From: Phenylobacterium sp. RIFCSPHIGHO2_01_FULL_69_31
GTDB taxonomy: Bacteria > Pseudomonadota > Alphaproteobacteria > Caulobacterales > Caulobacteraceae
Assembly (NCBI RefSeq): GCF_001824475.1
Contig: NZ_MHXN01000014.1
Coordinates: forward strand, 350,781 to 414,780
Direction: 5' to 3'
Length of the DNA: 64,000 nucleotides
Part shown: positions 30,473 to 37,959 of the stretch, piece by piece
Layout: each line of letters begins with the position of its first letter
Position numbering within the stretch: the stretch's first letter is position 1
Translations under genes and position numbers: made by a program
The notes under the pieces: model-generated
What the model was told of the DNA's origin: nothing
What the model saw: only the letters and a program-made list of their open reading frames with translations
The model's database searches: none

Positions 30473-30940
30473 TCAGGCCTCGGCGCCGTCCAGCTGGCGG
30501 CGCAGCATCTGGTCGTAGTCGGCGGCGCGGGGCAGCAGGTCGGGGCGCGTATTGGCCAGACGCTTCTCCATGGCGGTGATCCCGCCGCGGAGCTGGTCGA
30601 TGGCCGCGTCGATGTCCTGCTTCTGCTGCTCCAGCGCCACGATGCGCTCGCGGAACTTCTTCAGGCTCTTCGCCGCCTGCTGGGCGCCCGAGTCGTCCGC
30701 CTCGTAGAGGTCAAGGATCTCGCCGATCTCGCTGAGCGACAGGCCCACGCGCTTGCCGCGCAGGATCAGCACCAGCCGGCCCCGGTCGCGGTAGGAATAG
30801 ACCCGGTTCATCCCGTCGCGGGCGGGATTGAGCAGGCCCTTGTCCTCGTAGAAGCGCAGGGCGCGGGGCGTGCATTTGAACTCAAGGCACAGCTGCCGGA
30901 TCGTGTAGGTCCGGGCCGGACGGCGCAGGTCCGTTGGCAT
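30473..30940 (-). CDS. MerR-family transcriptional regulator
   Basis: A 155-residue MerR-type activator/repressor. The helix-turn-helix and first wing cover YTIRQLCLEFKCTPRALRFYEDKGLLNPARDGMNRVYSYRDRGRL (residues 12-56). KRVGLSLSEIGEILDLYEADD begins the second wing helices, and a dimerising coiled coil (LKKFRERIVALEQQKQDIDAAIDQL) follows. It lacks the metal-binding Cys of MerR/CueR, and it resembles the LiuR-type regulators that control acyl-CoA and branched-chain amino-acid degradation. It lies just upstream of the long acyl-CoA dehydrogenase on the same strand with a 105-base gap, which supports that role. A palindrome of LiuR type lies upstream of its start. Confidence 0.9.
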   Translation of the reverse strand: MPTDLRRPARTYTIRQLCLEFKCTPRALRFYEDKGLLNPARDGMNRVYSYRDRGRLVLILRGKRVGLSLSEIGEILDLYEADDSGAQQAAKSLKKFRERIVALEQQKQDIDAAIDQLRGGITAMEKRLANTRPDLLPRAADYDQMLRRQLDGAEA

Positions 30941-30986
30941 GATGACGTCCTCCCTTAGGTTATCGTTGATAATACGGTGCCCTCGC

Positions 30987-31002
30987 TTTCCGTTTACGTC
31001 AA
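30987..31002. promoter_or_regulatory. Candidate MerR/LiuR-type operator
   Basis: TTTCCGTTTACGTCAA at 30987-31002 resembles the TTTACGTTTACGTAAA-like sites known for LiuR-type MerR regulators. It lies 47 bases upstream of the MerR start. Two other palindromes sit beside it: TTATC/GATAA (30960-30964 with 30968-30972) and ACGTCA/TGACGT (30996-31001 with 31010-31015). The match is by eye. Confidence 0.4.
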
Positions 31003-31150
31003 GGGAGCCTGACGTTCACGCTGCGGTGAAACGAGGCCTCCCGGCGCGGACGGAGCATCGCGCGAAATGCGGCGGCCTGTTGGCGTACAGCCCCTGGGCG
31101 CCGGCGCGCCGTGTGGCTAGCTTCGCCGCCTGTTCGTCGTGGGGGTTGCC

Positions 31151-33580
31151 GTGAAGCGAGTATGGTTGGCCGGCGCGGGATGCGCCGTCTTGTTGGCGCT
31201 GGCCGGCCCGGCGGCCGCGAAGGCCAGGAGCGACGCCACGGACCCCGTCGCGGGGCTCGCGCGCCAGGAAGGGTTGGTCTTAGTCTACGCCGACGCCGCC
31301 AAGGGGCGGGTGCTGGTGGCGTTGCCGAAGCCCGACGCCGACGGGATCGCGGGCCGCTACCTCTACGTCTCGGCGCTCAAGACCGGGCTGGGCTCGGCGC
31401 CGGTCGGCCTGGACCGTGCGCGCCTGGGCGATACCCAGGTGCTGGCTTTCCGCAAGGTTGGCGGCAAGGTGCTGGCCGAGTTCGAGAACACCCGCTTCCG
31501 CGCCGCCGGCGCGCCCGTCGCCGAACAGGCCGCGGCCCGCGAGGCCTTCGCCACCTCGGTGGTCTGGGCCGGCAAGGTCGAGGCGACTCTCCCGGACGGG
31601 CGTCTGCTGGTCGATCTGTCATCATTCCTGACGCGGGACGTGATCGGCATCGCCGACGCCCTGAAGCAGGCCGGCGAGGCCGGCTACAAGCCGGTCGGCG
31701 ACCTCTCGGTGGTCGACACCTCGGCGGTGAAGGTCTTCCCAGAGAACGTGGAGTTCGAGGCGCTGCAGACCTACGCCTCCGACACCCCCGGCCCGGAGAC
31801 GCGCAACATCGCGCCCGATCCGAAACTGATCACCCTGGCCGTCCGCCATAGCCTGGTGAAGCTGCCGGAGCCCGGCTATCAGCCGCGCGCCTTCGACCCA
31901 CGCTCAGGCGCCTTCGACGGCCTGGTGCTGGACTACGCCGCTCCCCTCGACCAGGACATCGTCCAGCGCCTCGCCCGGCGGTTCCGCCTGGAGAAGACCG
32001 ACCCCGCCGCCGCGGTGTCCACCGTCAAGAAGCCGATCGTCTTCTATGTCGATCGCGCCGCCCCCGAGCCGATCCGCACGGCGCTGCAGGAAGGCGCCCA
32101 GTGGTGGGCCAAGGCCTTCGAGGCCGCCGGGTTCAAGGACGCCTACCGCGTCGAGATCATGCCGGAAGGCGCCGATCCCCTCGACGTGCGCTACAGCGTC
32201 ATCAACTGGGTCAATCGCGCCACCCGCGGCTGGTCCTATGGTCAGGCGGTGACCGACCCGCGCACCGGCGAGATCGTGAAGGGCTCGGTGCTGCTGGGCT
32301 CGCTGCGGGTGCGCCAGGACATGCTGATCTTCGAGGGCCTGGTGGGAGCCGACGAGAGCGGCAAGGGCGGGCCGAACGATCCGATCCAGGTCTCGCTGGC
32401 CCGCATCCGCCAGCTTTCGGCGCACGAGGTGGGCCATTCCCTGGGCTTTGCGCACAACTTCGCCGCTTCGACCCAGGGCCGGGCCTCGGTCATGGACTAC
32501 CCCGCCCCGCGCGTGAAACTGACGGACGGGAAGATCGACCTCAGCGACGCCTACGGCGTGGGCGTCGGCAAGTGGGACGCCTTCACCGTCGACTGGCTGT
32601 ACGGCGACGGCGACCTGGCCGCGAAAGCCGCCCGCGCGGCCCAGACCCTGCGCTACATCACCGACCAGGACGCCCGGGCGGTGGGCACGGGCCAGCCCCA
32701 TGCGGCGATCTGGGACGACGGCGACGAGCCGGTGGCCGAACTGGCCCGCGTCATGGCCGTCCGGCGGGTGGCGATCGACCGGTTCGGGCCCCACGCCCTG
32801 CGCCCGGGCGAGCCGGCCCAGGCGCTGAAGCGCAAGTACGTCCCCATCTACCTGCTGCACCGCTACCAGCTCGAGGCGGCGGCCAAGCTCGTGGGCGGGG
32901 TCGACTTCAGCTACGCGGTCCGGGGCGATCCGTCGGCCAAGGCCGAGGTGGTCCCCGCGGCCCGGCAGCGTGCGGCGCTGGCCGGCCTGCTCGCCGCCAT
33001 GACGCCCCAGGCCCTGGACACGCCCGAGGCGCTGATCCCCTACCTCTCGTCCGGCCAGTCAGGAGACACCGACCGCCAGTACCAGATCGAGGTGTTCGAT
33101 GGCGCGGGCGGCCCGGTGTTCGACGCCCTCAACGCCGCCGACGTGGGGGCCGGCATGGTGCTGGACGCTCTCTTGGCGCCCGACCGCCTGGCCCGGCTGA
33201 CCGAACAGCATCGGCGTGACGCCGCCCAGCCCGGGGTCGGCGAGGTGGTCGACCGTCTGCTGGCCCAGGCCTTCGCCCCGGCGTCCGGCCGGCTGGCCGA
33301 GGTCGCCCGCCGCATTCAGAGCCGCACCGCGCTGGAGTTGGCCGCCGCCTCGCGGCGGCCGGATGTCTCCCCCGCAGCCAAGGCCGAGATTTCGCAGCGA
33401 TTGGCCGACCTCGCCGTGAAGCTGAAGGCGGGGCCCGGCCCCGAGCCATCCGACCGGGCCCACCGCCTGACCCTGGCGGCGCTGCTCACCGACAAGGACG
33501 AACTGGCCCGGGTCCTGGCCCAGCCCAAGCGGCGGCCGGAAGCGCCGCCCGGCATGCCGATCGGCAGCGACGAGGACTAG
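31151..33580 (+). CDS. Exported zinc metalloprotease, metzincin type (DUF5117/DUF5118-like)
   Basis: An 809-residue protein with a signal peptide (VKRVWLAGAGCAVLLALAGPAAAKA). A long beta-rich N-terminal part, as in the DUF5118/DUF5117 family, is followed by the catalytic domain. The zinc motif HEVGHSLGFAHN starts at about residue 425 (HExxHxxGxxH), and SVMDYP about 23 residues later is a Met-turn, which makes it a metzincin. Relatives are exported proteases of unknown substrate in Proteobacteria and Bacteroidetes. The start is taken as the GTG at 31151 with GGGGG 5 bases upstream; GTG at 31139 would add four residues. It ends in a CTAG stop overlap with the convergent kinase gene. Confidence 0.88.
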   Translation: MKRVWLAGAGCAVLLALAGPAAAKARSDATDPVAGLARQEGLVLVYADAAKGRVLVALPKPDADGIAGRYLYVSALKTGLGSAPVGLDRARLGDTQVLAFRKVGGKVLAEFENTRFRAAGAPVAEQAAAREAFATSVVWAGKVEATLPDGRLLVDLSSFLTRDVIGIADALKQAGEAGYKPVGDLSVVDTSAVKVFPENVEFEALQTYASDTPGPETRNIAPDPKLITLAVRHSLVKLPEPGYQPRAFDPRSGAFDGLVLDYAAPLDQDIVQRLARRFRLEKTDPAAAVSTVKKPIVFYVDRAAPEPIRTALQEGAQWWAKAFEAAGFKDAYRVEIMPEGADPLDVRYSVINWVNRATRGWSYGQAVTDPRTGEIVKGSVLLGSLRVRQDMLIFEGLVGADESGKGGPNDPIQVSLARIRQLSAHEVGHSLGFAHNFAASTQGRASVMDYPAPRVKLTDGKIDLSDAYGVGVGKWDAFTVDWLYGDGDLAAKAARAAQTLRYITDQDARAVGTGQPHAAIWDDGDEPVAELARVMAVRRVAIDRFGPHALRPGEPAQALKRKYVPIYLLHRYQLEAAAKLVGGVDFSYAVRGDPSAKAEVVPAARQRAALAGLLAAMTPQALDTPEALIPYLSSGQSGDTDRQYQIEVFDGAGGPVFDALNAADVGAGMVLDALLAPDRLARLTEQHRRDAAQPGVGEVVDRLLAQAFAPASGRLAEVARRIQSRTALELAAASRRPDVSPAAKAEISQRLADLAVKLKAGPGPEPSDRAHRLTLAALLTDKDELARVLAQPKRRPEAPPGMPIGSDED

Positions 33581-36078
33581 CCGGCGCGGCGGTAGGTCTC
33601 GGCGTCGGCGGCCCTGGCCAGCGCCGTGGCGCGCGCCACGGCCGCGATCAGGGCGCCGGGGTCCACCGGCTTGGTGACGACCCCGTCGAAGCCGGCTGCC
33701 GTGAGGGCGGGCAGGTCGATCTCGTGTTCGGCCGACGCGGTGAAGGCCAGGATCGGCGTCGTGGCGTTGGGCCCGTTGCCTTCACGGATGCTCCGGCAGG
33801 CGGTGACGCCGTCCATGCCAGGCATGTTGAGATCCATCAGGATGGCGTCGAATGTTCCAGCGCCGGCCGCATCGATGGCCGAGCGGCCGCTCTCGACAGC
33901 GGTGACCTCGACCCCCACGCCCGACAGGAACAGGCGGACCAGCTCGCGGTTCGCGGAATGGTCGTCGACGACCAGGACCTGCGCGCCGCTACCGGCCGCG
34001 TCTCCAGGGCCGAGGCGGGCGTCGATGGCCATCGCGAGCTGTAGCTCGACCGCCTCGGCCGGGACCTCGAACCAGAAGCGACTGCCCTTGCCGCGTCGCG
34101 AGGCGGCGCCGATCTCGCCGCCCATGGCCTCGATCAACCCCTTGCAGATCGAGAGGCCGAGGCCCGTGCCGCCGTTCTTGCGGCTGAGCGAGCCGTCGAC
34201 GTCCGCGAAGCGCTGGAACAGCCGGACTTGTTGCTCGGGCGTCAGGCCTGGCCCGGTGTCGAGAACCTCGATGCGCAGACGCTCGCCCTCATGGGCAAGG
34301 CGGAGTGTGACGCCGCCGCTGGCGCTGAACTTGACCGCATTGCCTAGCAGGTTGAGCAGAACCTGCCGCGTGCGGTCAGGATCCAGCGATACGACCAGAC
34401 CCTCCGGGGCCGAGTTCTCGAAGGCGAGGGCAAGATCCTTCGCGCCAGCCTGTGGTGCGAAGAGGTCCAGGGCGTTCCGGCACAGCTTGGCGACGTCGAC
34501 GGCCTGGGGCTCGATGGTGACCTGTCCAGCCTCGAGCTTCGAGAAGTCCAGCACGTCGTTGACGGTCGAGAGCAGGGCCTGGCTCGCGTAGCTGATCCGC
34601 TCCACGAAGCCGCGACTGACCCCCGACAGTTCGGGTTGGGCCTCCACCAGCCGGGTAAAGCCGACAATGCTGGTCAGGGGCGTGCGGAGTTCGTGGCTCA
34701 TGTTCGCCAGAAACTCGGACTTCACCGCGGTGGCGGCCTCGGCCTCGGCGCGCGCGTCGCGAAGCTCCTGCTCCATGGCCTTGCGGGCGGTGACATCTCG
34801 GATGACATCGGTTACGCCGCAGATCGCGCCGGTCACCGGATCCCGGGATACCGACGGTGTCGCTTCCAGCCAGATCTCCCGGCCGTCCTTACGCATTCCG
34901 CGGTACTCGACGGGGCTCGGGGATGTCTTGCTCGCTTGGACGAACTGCCGGGCAACGGCAATTTCGACCTCGCTGCGGTCTGCGGGGTTCACGAAGTCCA
35001 GCGCCGGGCGGTGCAACAGATCCTGGGCGGTGTAGCCAGTGACCGCGACCACCGAGGGCGAGACATAGGTGATCCGCCCCCGCAAGTCGTACTGCATGAT
35101 CAGATCCGACACGTTGTCGGCGATCAGGCGATACTGGGCCTCGCTGGCCGCGAGGGCGCGCTCCTGGGCCTTGCGCTCGGTGATGTCCTGGAAAACGCCG
35201 ATGAGGCCGACGACCTTGTCTCTGTCGTCCGACTCGCAAGCGGCCTTGCAGGCGACGTCGCGGACAACGCCGTCGCGCCGCCGGATCTGGGTCTCGAACT
35301 CATAGCCCTGGCTCGTCGCGATCGCCTCGACGATGAGCTGGGAGATTGCGGCCTGGTCGTCCAGCGAGAAGAACGCCAACGCATCGTCCAGCGCCGGATT
35401 GAAGCTTTCGCGGGTCACGCCGTGGATACGGTACAGCTCGTCCGACCACGTCACCGCCCCCGTGTCGATCTGGAGCCGCCAGTGCCCCACGCCAGACATG
35501 TGCTCGGCCAGTTCGAGCTTGCGGCGCTTCTGGTCGGCGATCCGTCGGGCGCGGCGCAGTTCCAGTTCATCGACGACGATACCCGCCAATGTCTTCAAGC
35601 GGGCCAATTCGGTCTCGCTCGGACGCTCGCGGGGCTTGTCGTCGATGACGCAAAGGGTCCCCAGGTTATGGCCTTCCGGGCTTGTCAGCACCGCGCCGGC
35701 GTAGAAGCGGACGTGCGGATCGTCGGTGACGAAGGGGTTGTCGATGAATCGCGCGTCGGTCTTTGCGTCTTCCACGACCATGACCGCGTGCGCCTCCATC
35801 TGGATAGCGTGGGCGCAGAAAGCGTGTTCCCGCGCCGTCTCGTCGTCGTCCAGGCCCAGTTTGGATTTGAACCACTGGCGATCGGCGTCGATCAGGCTCA
35901 CCAGGGCCATCGGGGCGTCGAACAGCTGGGCCGCCAGGCTGGTCAGCCGGTCGAAAGCGCCCTCAGGAGCGGTGTCCAGCACCCCGTAGTCCAGCAGGCT
36001 CTGCAGGCGTTGGAACTCACGATCGTCGGTCACGCGTACACCCCCGGTCACTTCCGGGGATTTTGGGCCGCGGCCCAA
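33577..36078 (-). CDS. Hybrid sensor histidine kinase (GAF-PAS-PAS-HisKA-HATPase-REC)
   Basis: An 833-residue soluble hybrid kinase without membrane segments. An N-terminal GAF domain (about 25-165, FDRLTSLAAQLFDAPMALVS) is followed by a PAS domain (about 185-300, with RIHGVTRESFNP), a second PAS (about 310-430, DNVSDLIMQYDLRGRITYVS), the HisKA helix with the acceptor His in FLANMSHELRTPLTSIVGF, a HATPase domain (LLGNAVKFS, DTGPGLTPEQQ, GGTGLGLSICKGL) and a receiver domain with D749 (ILMDLNMPGMDG) and the conserved Lys (VVTKPVDP). The phosphate probably passes on to an unlinked Hpt protein. The signal is unknown; the GAF is of the type often called redox or light responsive. It is a single gene between convergent and same-strand neighbours. 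Confidence 0.93.
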   Translation of the reverse strand: MGRGPKSPEVTGGVRVTDDREFQRLQSLLDYGVLDTAPEGAFDRLTSLAAQLFDAPMALVSLIDADRQWFKSKLGLDDDETAREHAFCAHAIQMEAHAVMVVEDAKTDARFIDNPFVTDDPHVRFYAGAVLTSPEGHNLGTLCVIDDKPRERPSETELARLKTLAGIVVDELELRRARRIADQKRRKLELAEHMSGVGHWRLQIDTGAVTWSDELYRIHGVTRESFNPALDDALAFFSLDDQAAISQLIVEAIATSQGYEFETQIRRRDGVVRDVACKAACESDDRDKVVGLIGVFQDITERKAQERALAASEAQYRLIADNVSDLIMQYDLRGRITYVSPSVVAVTGYTAQDLLHRPALDFVNPADRSEVEIAVARQFVQASKTSPSPVEYRGMRKDGREIWLEATPSVSRDPVTGAICGVTDVIRDVTARKAMEQELRDARAEAEAATAVKSEFLANMSHELRTPLTSIVGFTRLVEAQPELSGVSRGFVERISYASQALLSTVNDVLDFSKLEAGQVTIEPQAVDVAKLCRNALDLFAPQAGAKDLALAFENSAPEGLVVSLDPDRTRQVLLNLLGNAVKFSASGGVTLRLAHEGERLRIEVLDTGPGLTPEQQVRLFQRFADVDGSLSRKNGGTGLGLSICKGLIEAMGGEIGAASRRGKGSRFWFEVPAEAVELQLAMAIDARLGPGDAAGSGAQVLVVDDHSANRELVRLFLSGVGVEVTAVESGRSAIDAAGAGTFDAILMDLNMPGMDGVTACRSIREGNGPNATTPILAFTASAEHEIDLPALTAAGFDGVVTKPVDPGALIAAVARATALARAADAETYRRAG

Positions 36079-36121
36079 GACGAAGCCTTAACCCGGGGCG
36101 CGACACGCCGCCGCACGCGTC

Positions 36122-37819
36122 CTAGGCGCTTGTGAGCTCTCCGGCCAACGCCCGCTCGATCAGGTCCACCGTGCGGTCGACCCCGAAGATCGCCACGAAG
36201 GAGCCGAAGCGCGGGCCCTGGCTCTGGCCCAGCAGCACCTCGTAGAGGGCGGAGAACCAAGCGCGCAGCGGCTCGAATCCGGCCGCCTTGCCGACCTCGA
36301 ACACCTCGTTTTGGATCGCCTCGGCGTCGGCGCCCGGCGGCAGGGCCTTCAGCTTGGCGACCAGGGCCTCCATGGCTCCGCGCTCCTGTTCGCTCGGCGC
36401 CCGGAACTGCTTCGAGGGCTTCACGAAGTCCTCGTAGTAGTTGATCGCATAGCCCGCGAGGCGGTCCAGCAGCGGCTCGCTCTGGGGCGTGGCGCCCGGC
36501 AGGTAGCGGGCGATGAACGCCCACAGCAGATCCTTGGTCGACGCGTCCGCCGCGGACACCAGGTTCAGCAGCAGCGAGAAGCTGACCGGCGAGCCCTTTT
36601 CCGGCGGATCCCCGTGATGGACGTGCCAGGCCGGGTTGTCGAGCTGGGCCGCATTGTCCCCCTCCGCCTTCTTGCGGATCAGGGCGTCGAGCTGTTGCAG
36701 ATACTCGTCCGTCGCCTTGGGGATGACGTCGAAGAAGAGCCGCTTCGCCGACTTGGGCGACTGGTACATGTAGTAGGTGAGGCTCTCGGGCGCGCCGTAG
36801 CGCAGCCATTCCTCGATAGTCAGGCCGTTGCCCTTGGACTTCGAGATCTTCGTGTTGTTCTCGTCCATGAAGAGCTCGTAGTGGAACGCCTCGGGCGGCT
36901 CGGCGCCCAGGGCCTTCACGATGCGGTTCGAGACGCGCACCGAGTCCACCAGGTCCTTGCCTGAGGCCTCGAAGTCCACGCCCAGCGCCGTCCAGCGGGC
37001 GGCCCAGTCGGGGCGCCACTGCAGCTTCACATGGCCGCCGGTGACCGGGACCTCGGTCAGCTCGCCGTCCTCGTCCGGGAAGGTGATCGTGCCCTTCTCC
37101 ACGTCGCGGGCCACGGTCGGCGCCTGCAGCACGCGGCCGGTCTTCGGGCTGATCGGCAGGAAGGGGGAATAGGTGGCCCGTCGTTCCTCGCCCAATGTCG
37201 GCAGCATGATCGCCTGGATGGCGTCGAAGCGGGCCAGGATGCGCAGCAGCACCTCGTCGAACCGGCCCGACTTGTAGGTCTCGGTCGACGACATGAAGGT
37301 GTATTCGAAGCCGAAGCCGTCCAGGAACGCGCGCAGCCGGGCGTTGTTGTGGGCGCCGAAGCTTTCGTATTCGCCGAACGGGTCGCGGACCGAGGTCACC
37401 GGCTTGTCGCGGTCCTCTTCCAGCATCGCCTTGTTCGGCACGTTGTCCGGGATCTTCCGCAGGCCGTCCATGTCGTCGGAGAAGACGATCAGCTGCGTCG
37501 GGATCGCATCCTCGGTCAGGGCCCGGAAGGCGTTGCGCACGATGGTCGGCCGGGTGGCCTCTCCGAAGGTCCCGAGGTGGGGCAGCCCGGACGCGCCATA
37601 GCCGCACTGGAACACCACCGGCTTGGCCAGGGCGGGCAGGGTCTGCACCGCCTCGGCGAACTTGCCCTGGGCGAACAGGGCGGCGGCCAGGTCGCGCTCC
37701 GCGTCGGACAGGCGCAGGCGCGTGATGCGGTCCAGCAGCAGGCGCGCCTGTTCGAACGGCCAGCTCTTGGCCTCGCGCGCCTTGTGGGAAAGTCCTCGGA
37801 GGTTCGGGCCTTGCGACAT
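36122..37819 (-). CDS. lysK: Lysyl-tRNA synthetase, class I
   Basis: The archaeal-type class I LysRS of 565 residues, which charges tRNA-Lys. Class I signatures are visible: the HIGH-like PHLGTFGE at residues 80-87 and the KMSKS-like KISKSKGNGLTIEEW near residue 325. RPTIVRNAFRALTED and the mid-protein TFMSSTETYKSGRFDE are further family landmarks. Most bacteria have the unrelated class II enzyme; alphaproteobacteria and spirochaetes mainly use this form. The ATG at 37819 fits the start of the family. It is divergent from the TonB receptor of the phosphorus operon, and the 140-base gap holds inverted and direct repeats. Confidence 0.97.
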   Translation of the reverse strand: MSQGPNLRGLSHKAREAKSWPFEQARLLLDRITRLRLSDAERDLAAALFAQGKFAEAVQTLPALAKPVVFQCGYGASGLPHLGTFGEATRPTIVRNAFRALTEDAIPTQLIVFSDDMDGLRKIPDNVPNKAMLEEDRDKPVTSVRDPFGEYESFGAHNNARLRAFLDGFGFEYTFMSSTETYKSGRFDEVLLRILARFDAIQAIMLPTLGEERRATYSPFLPISPKTGRVLQAPTVARDVEKGTITFPDEDGELTEVPVTGGHVKLQWRPDWAARWTALGVDFEASGKDLVDSVRVSNRIVKALGAEPPEAFHYELFMDENNTKISKSKGNGLTIEEWLRYGAPESLTYYMYQSPKSAKRLFFDVIPKATDEYLQQLDALIRKKAEGDNAAQLDNPAWHVHHGDPPEKGSPVSFSLLLNLVSAADASTKDLLWAFIARYLPGATPQSEPLLDRLAGYAINYYEDFVKPSKQFRAPSEQERGAMEALVAKLKALPPGADAEAIQNEVFEVGKAAGFEPLRAWFSALYEVLLGQSQGPRFGSFVAIFGVDRTVDLIERALAGELTSA

Positions 37820-37871
37820 GGCGGCGGCCTAACGCCCCTGGCGGTCCGGCTCAAGCCCAATCGGTCGGCGG

Positions 37872-37915
37872 GCTGTCACGCGATCATCGCGCGGGCGTGA
37901 CGCGTCTGACACGCG
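37872..37915. promoter_or_regulatory. Candidate PHO-box-like repeats upstream of the phosphorus operon
   Basis: CTGTCACGCGA (37872-37882) and CTGACACGCGA (37905-37915) differ at one base and start 33 bases apart, three turns of the helix. CTGTCAC equals a half-site of known PHO boxes, but the second half expected 11 bases later is not seen. GTCACGC (37874-37880) and GCGTGAC (37894-37900) also form an inverted repeat. The sites lie 45-88 bases upstream of the TonB receptor start. PhoB control is inferred mainly from gene content. Confidence 0.35.
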
Positions 37916-37959
37916 AGGTCCCTAAGCCGCGCCGGGTCTGGTCGAACGGGGGGTATGGG

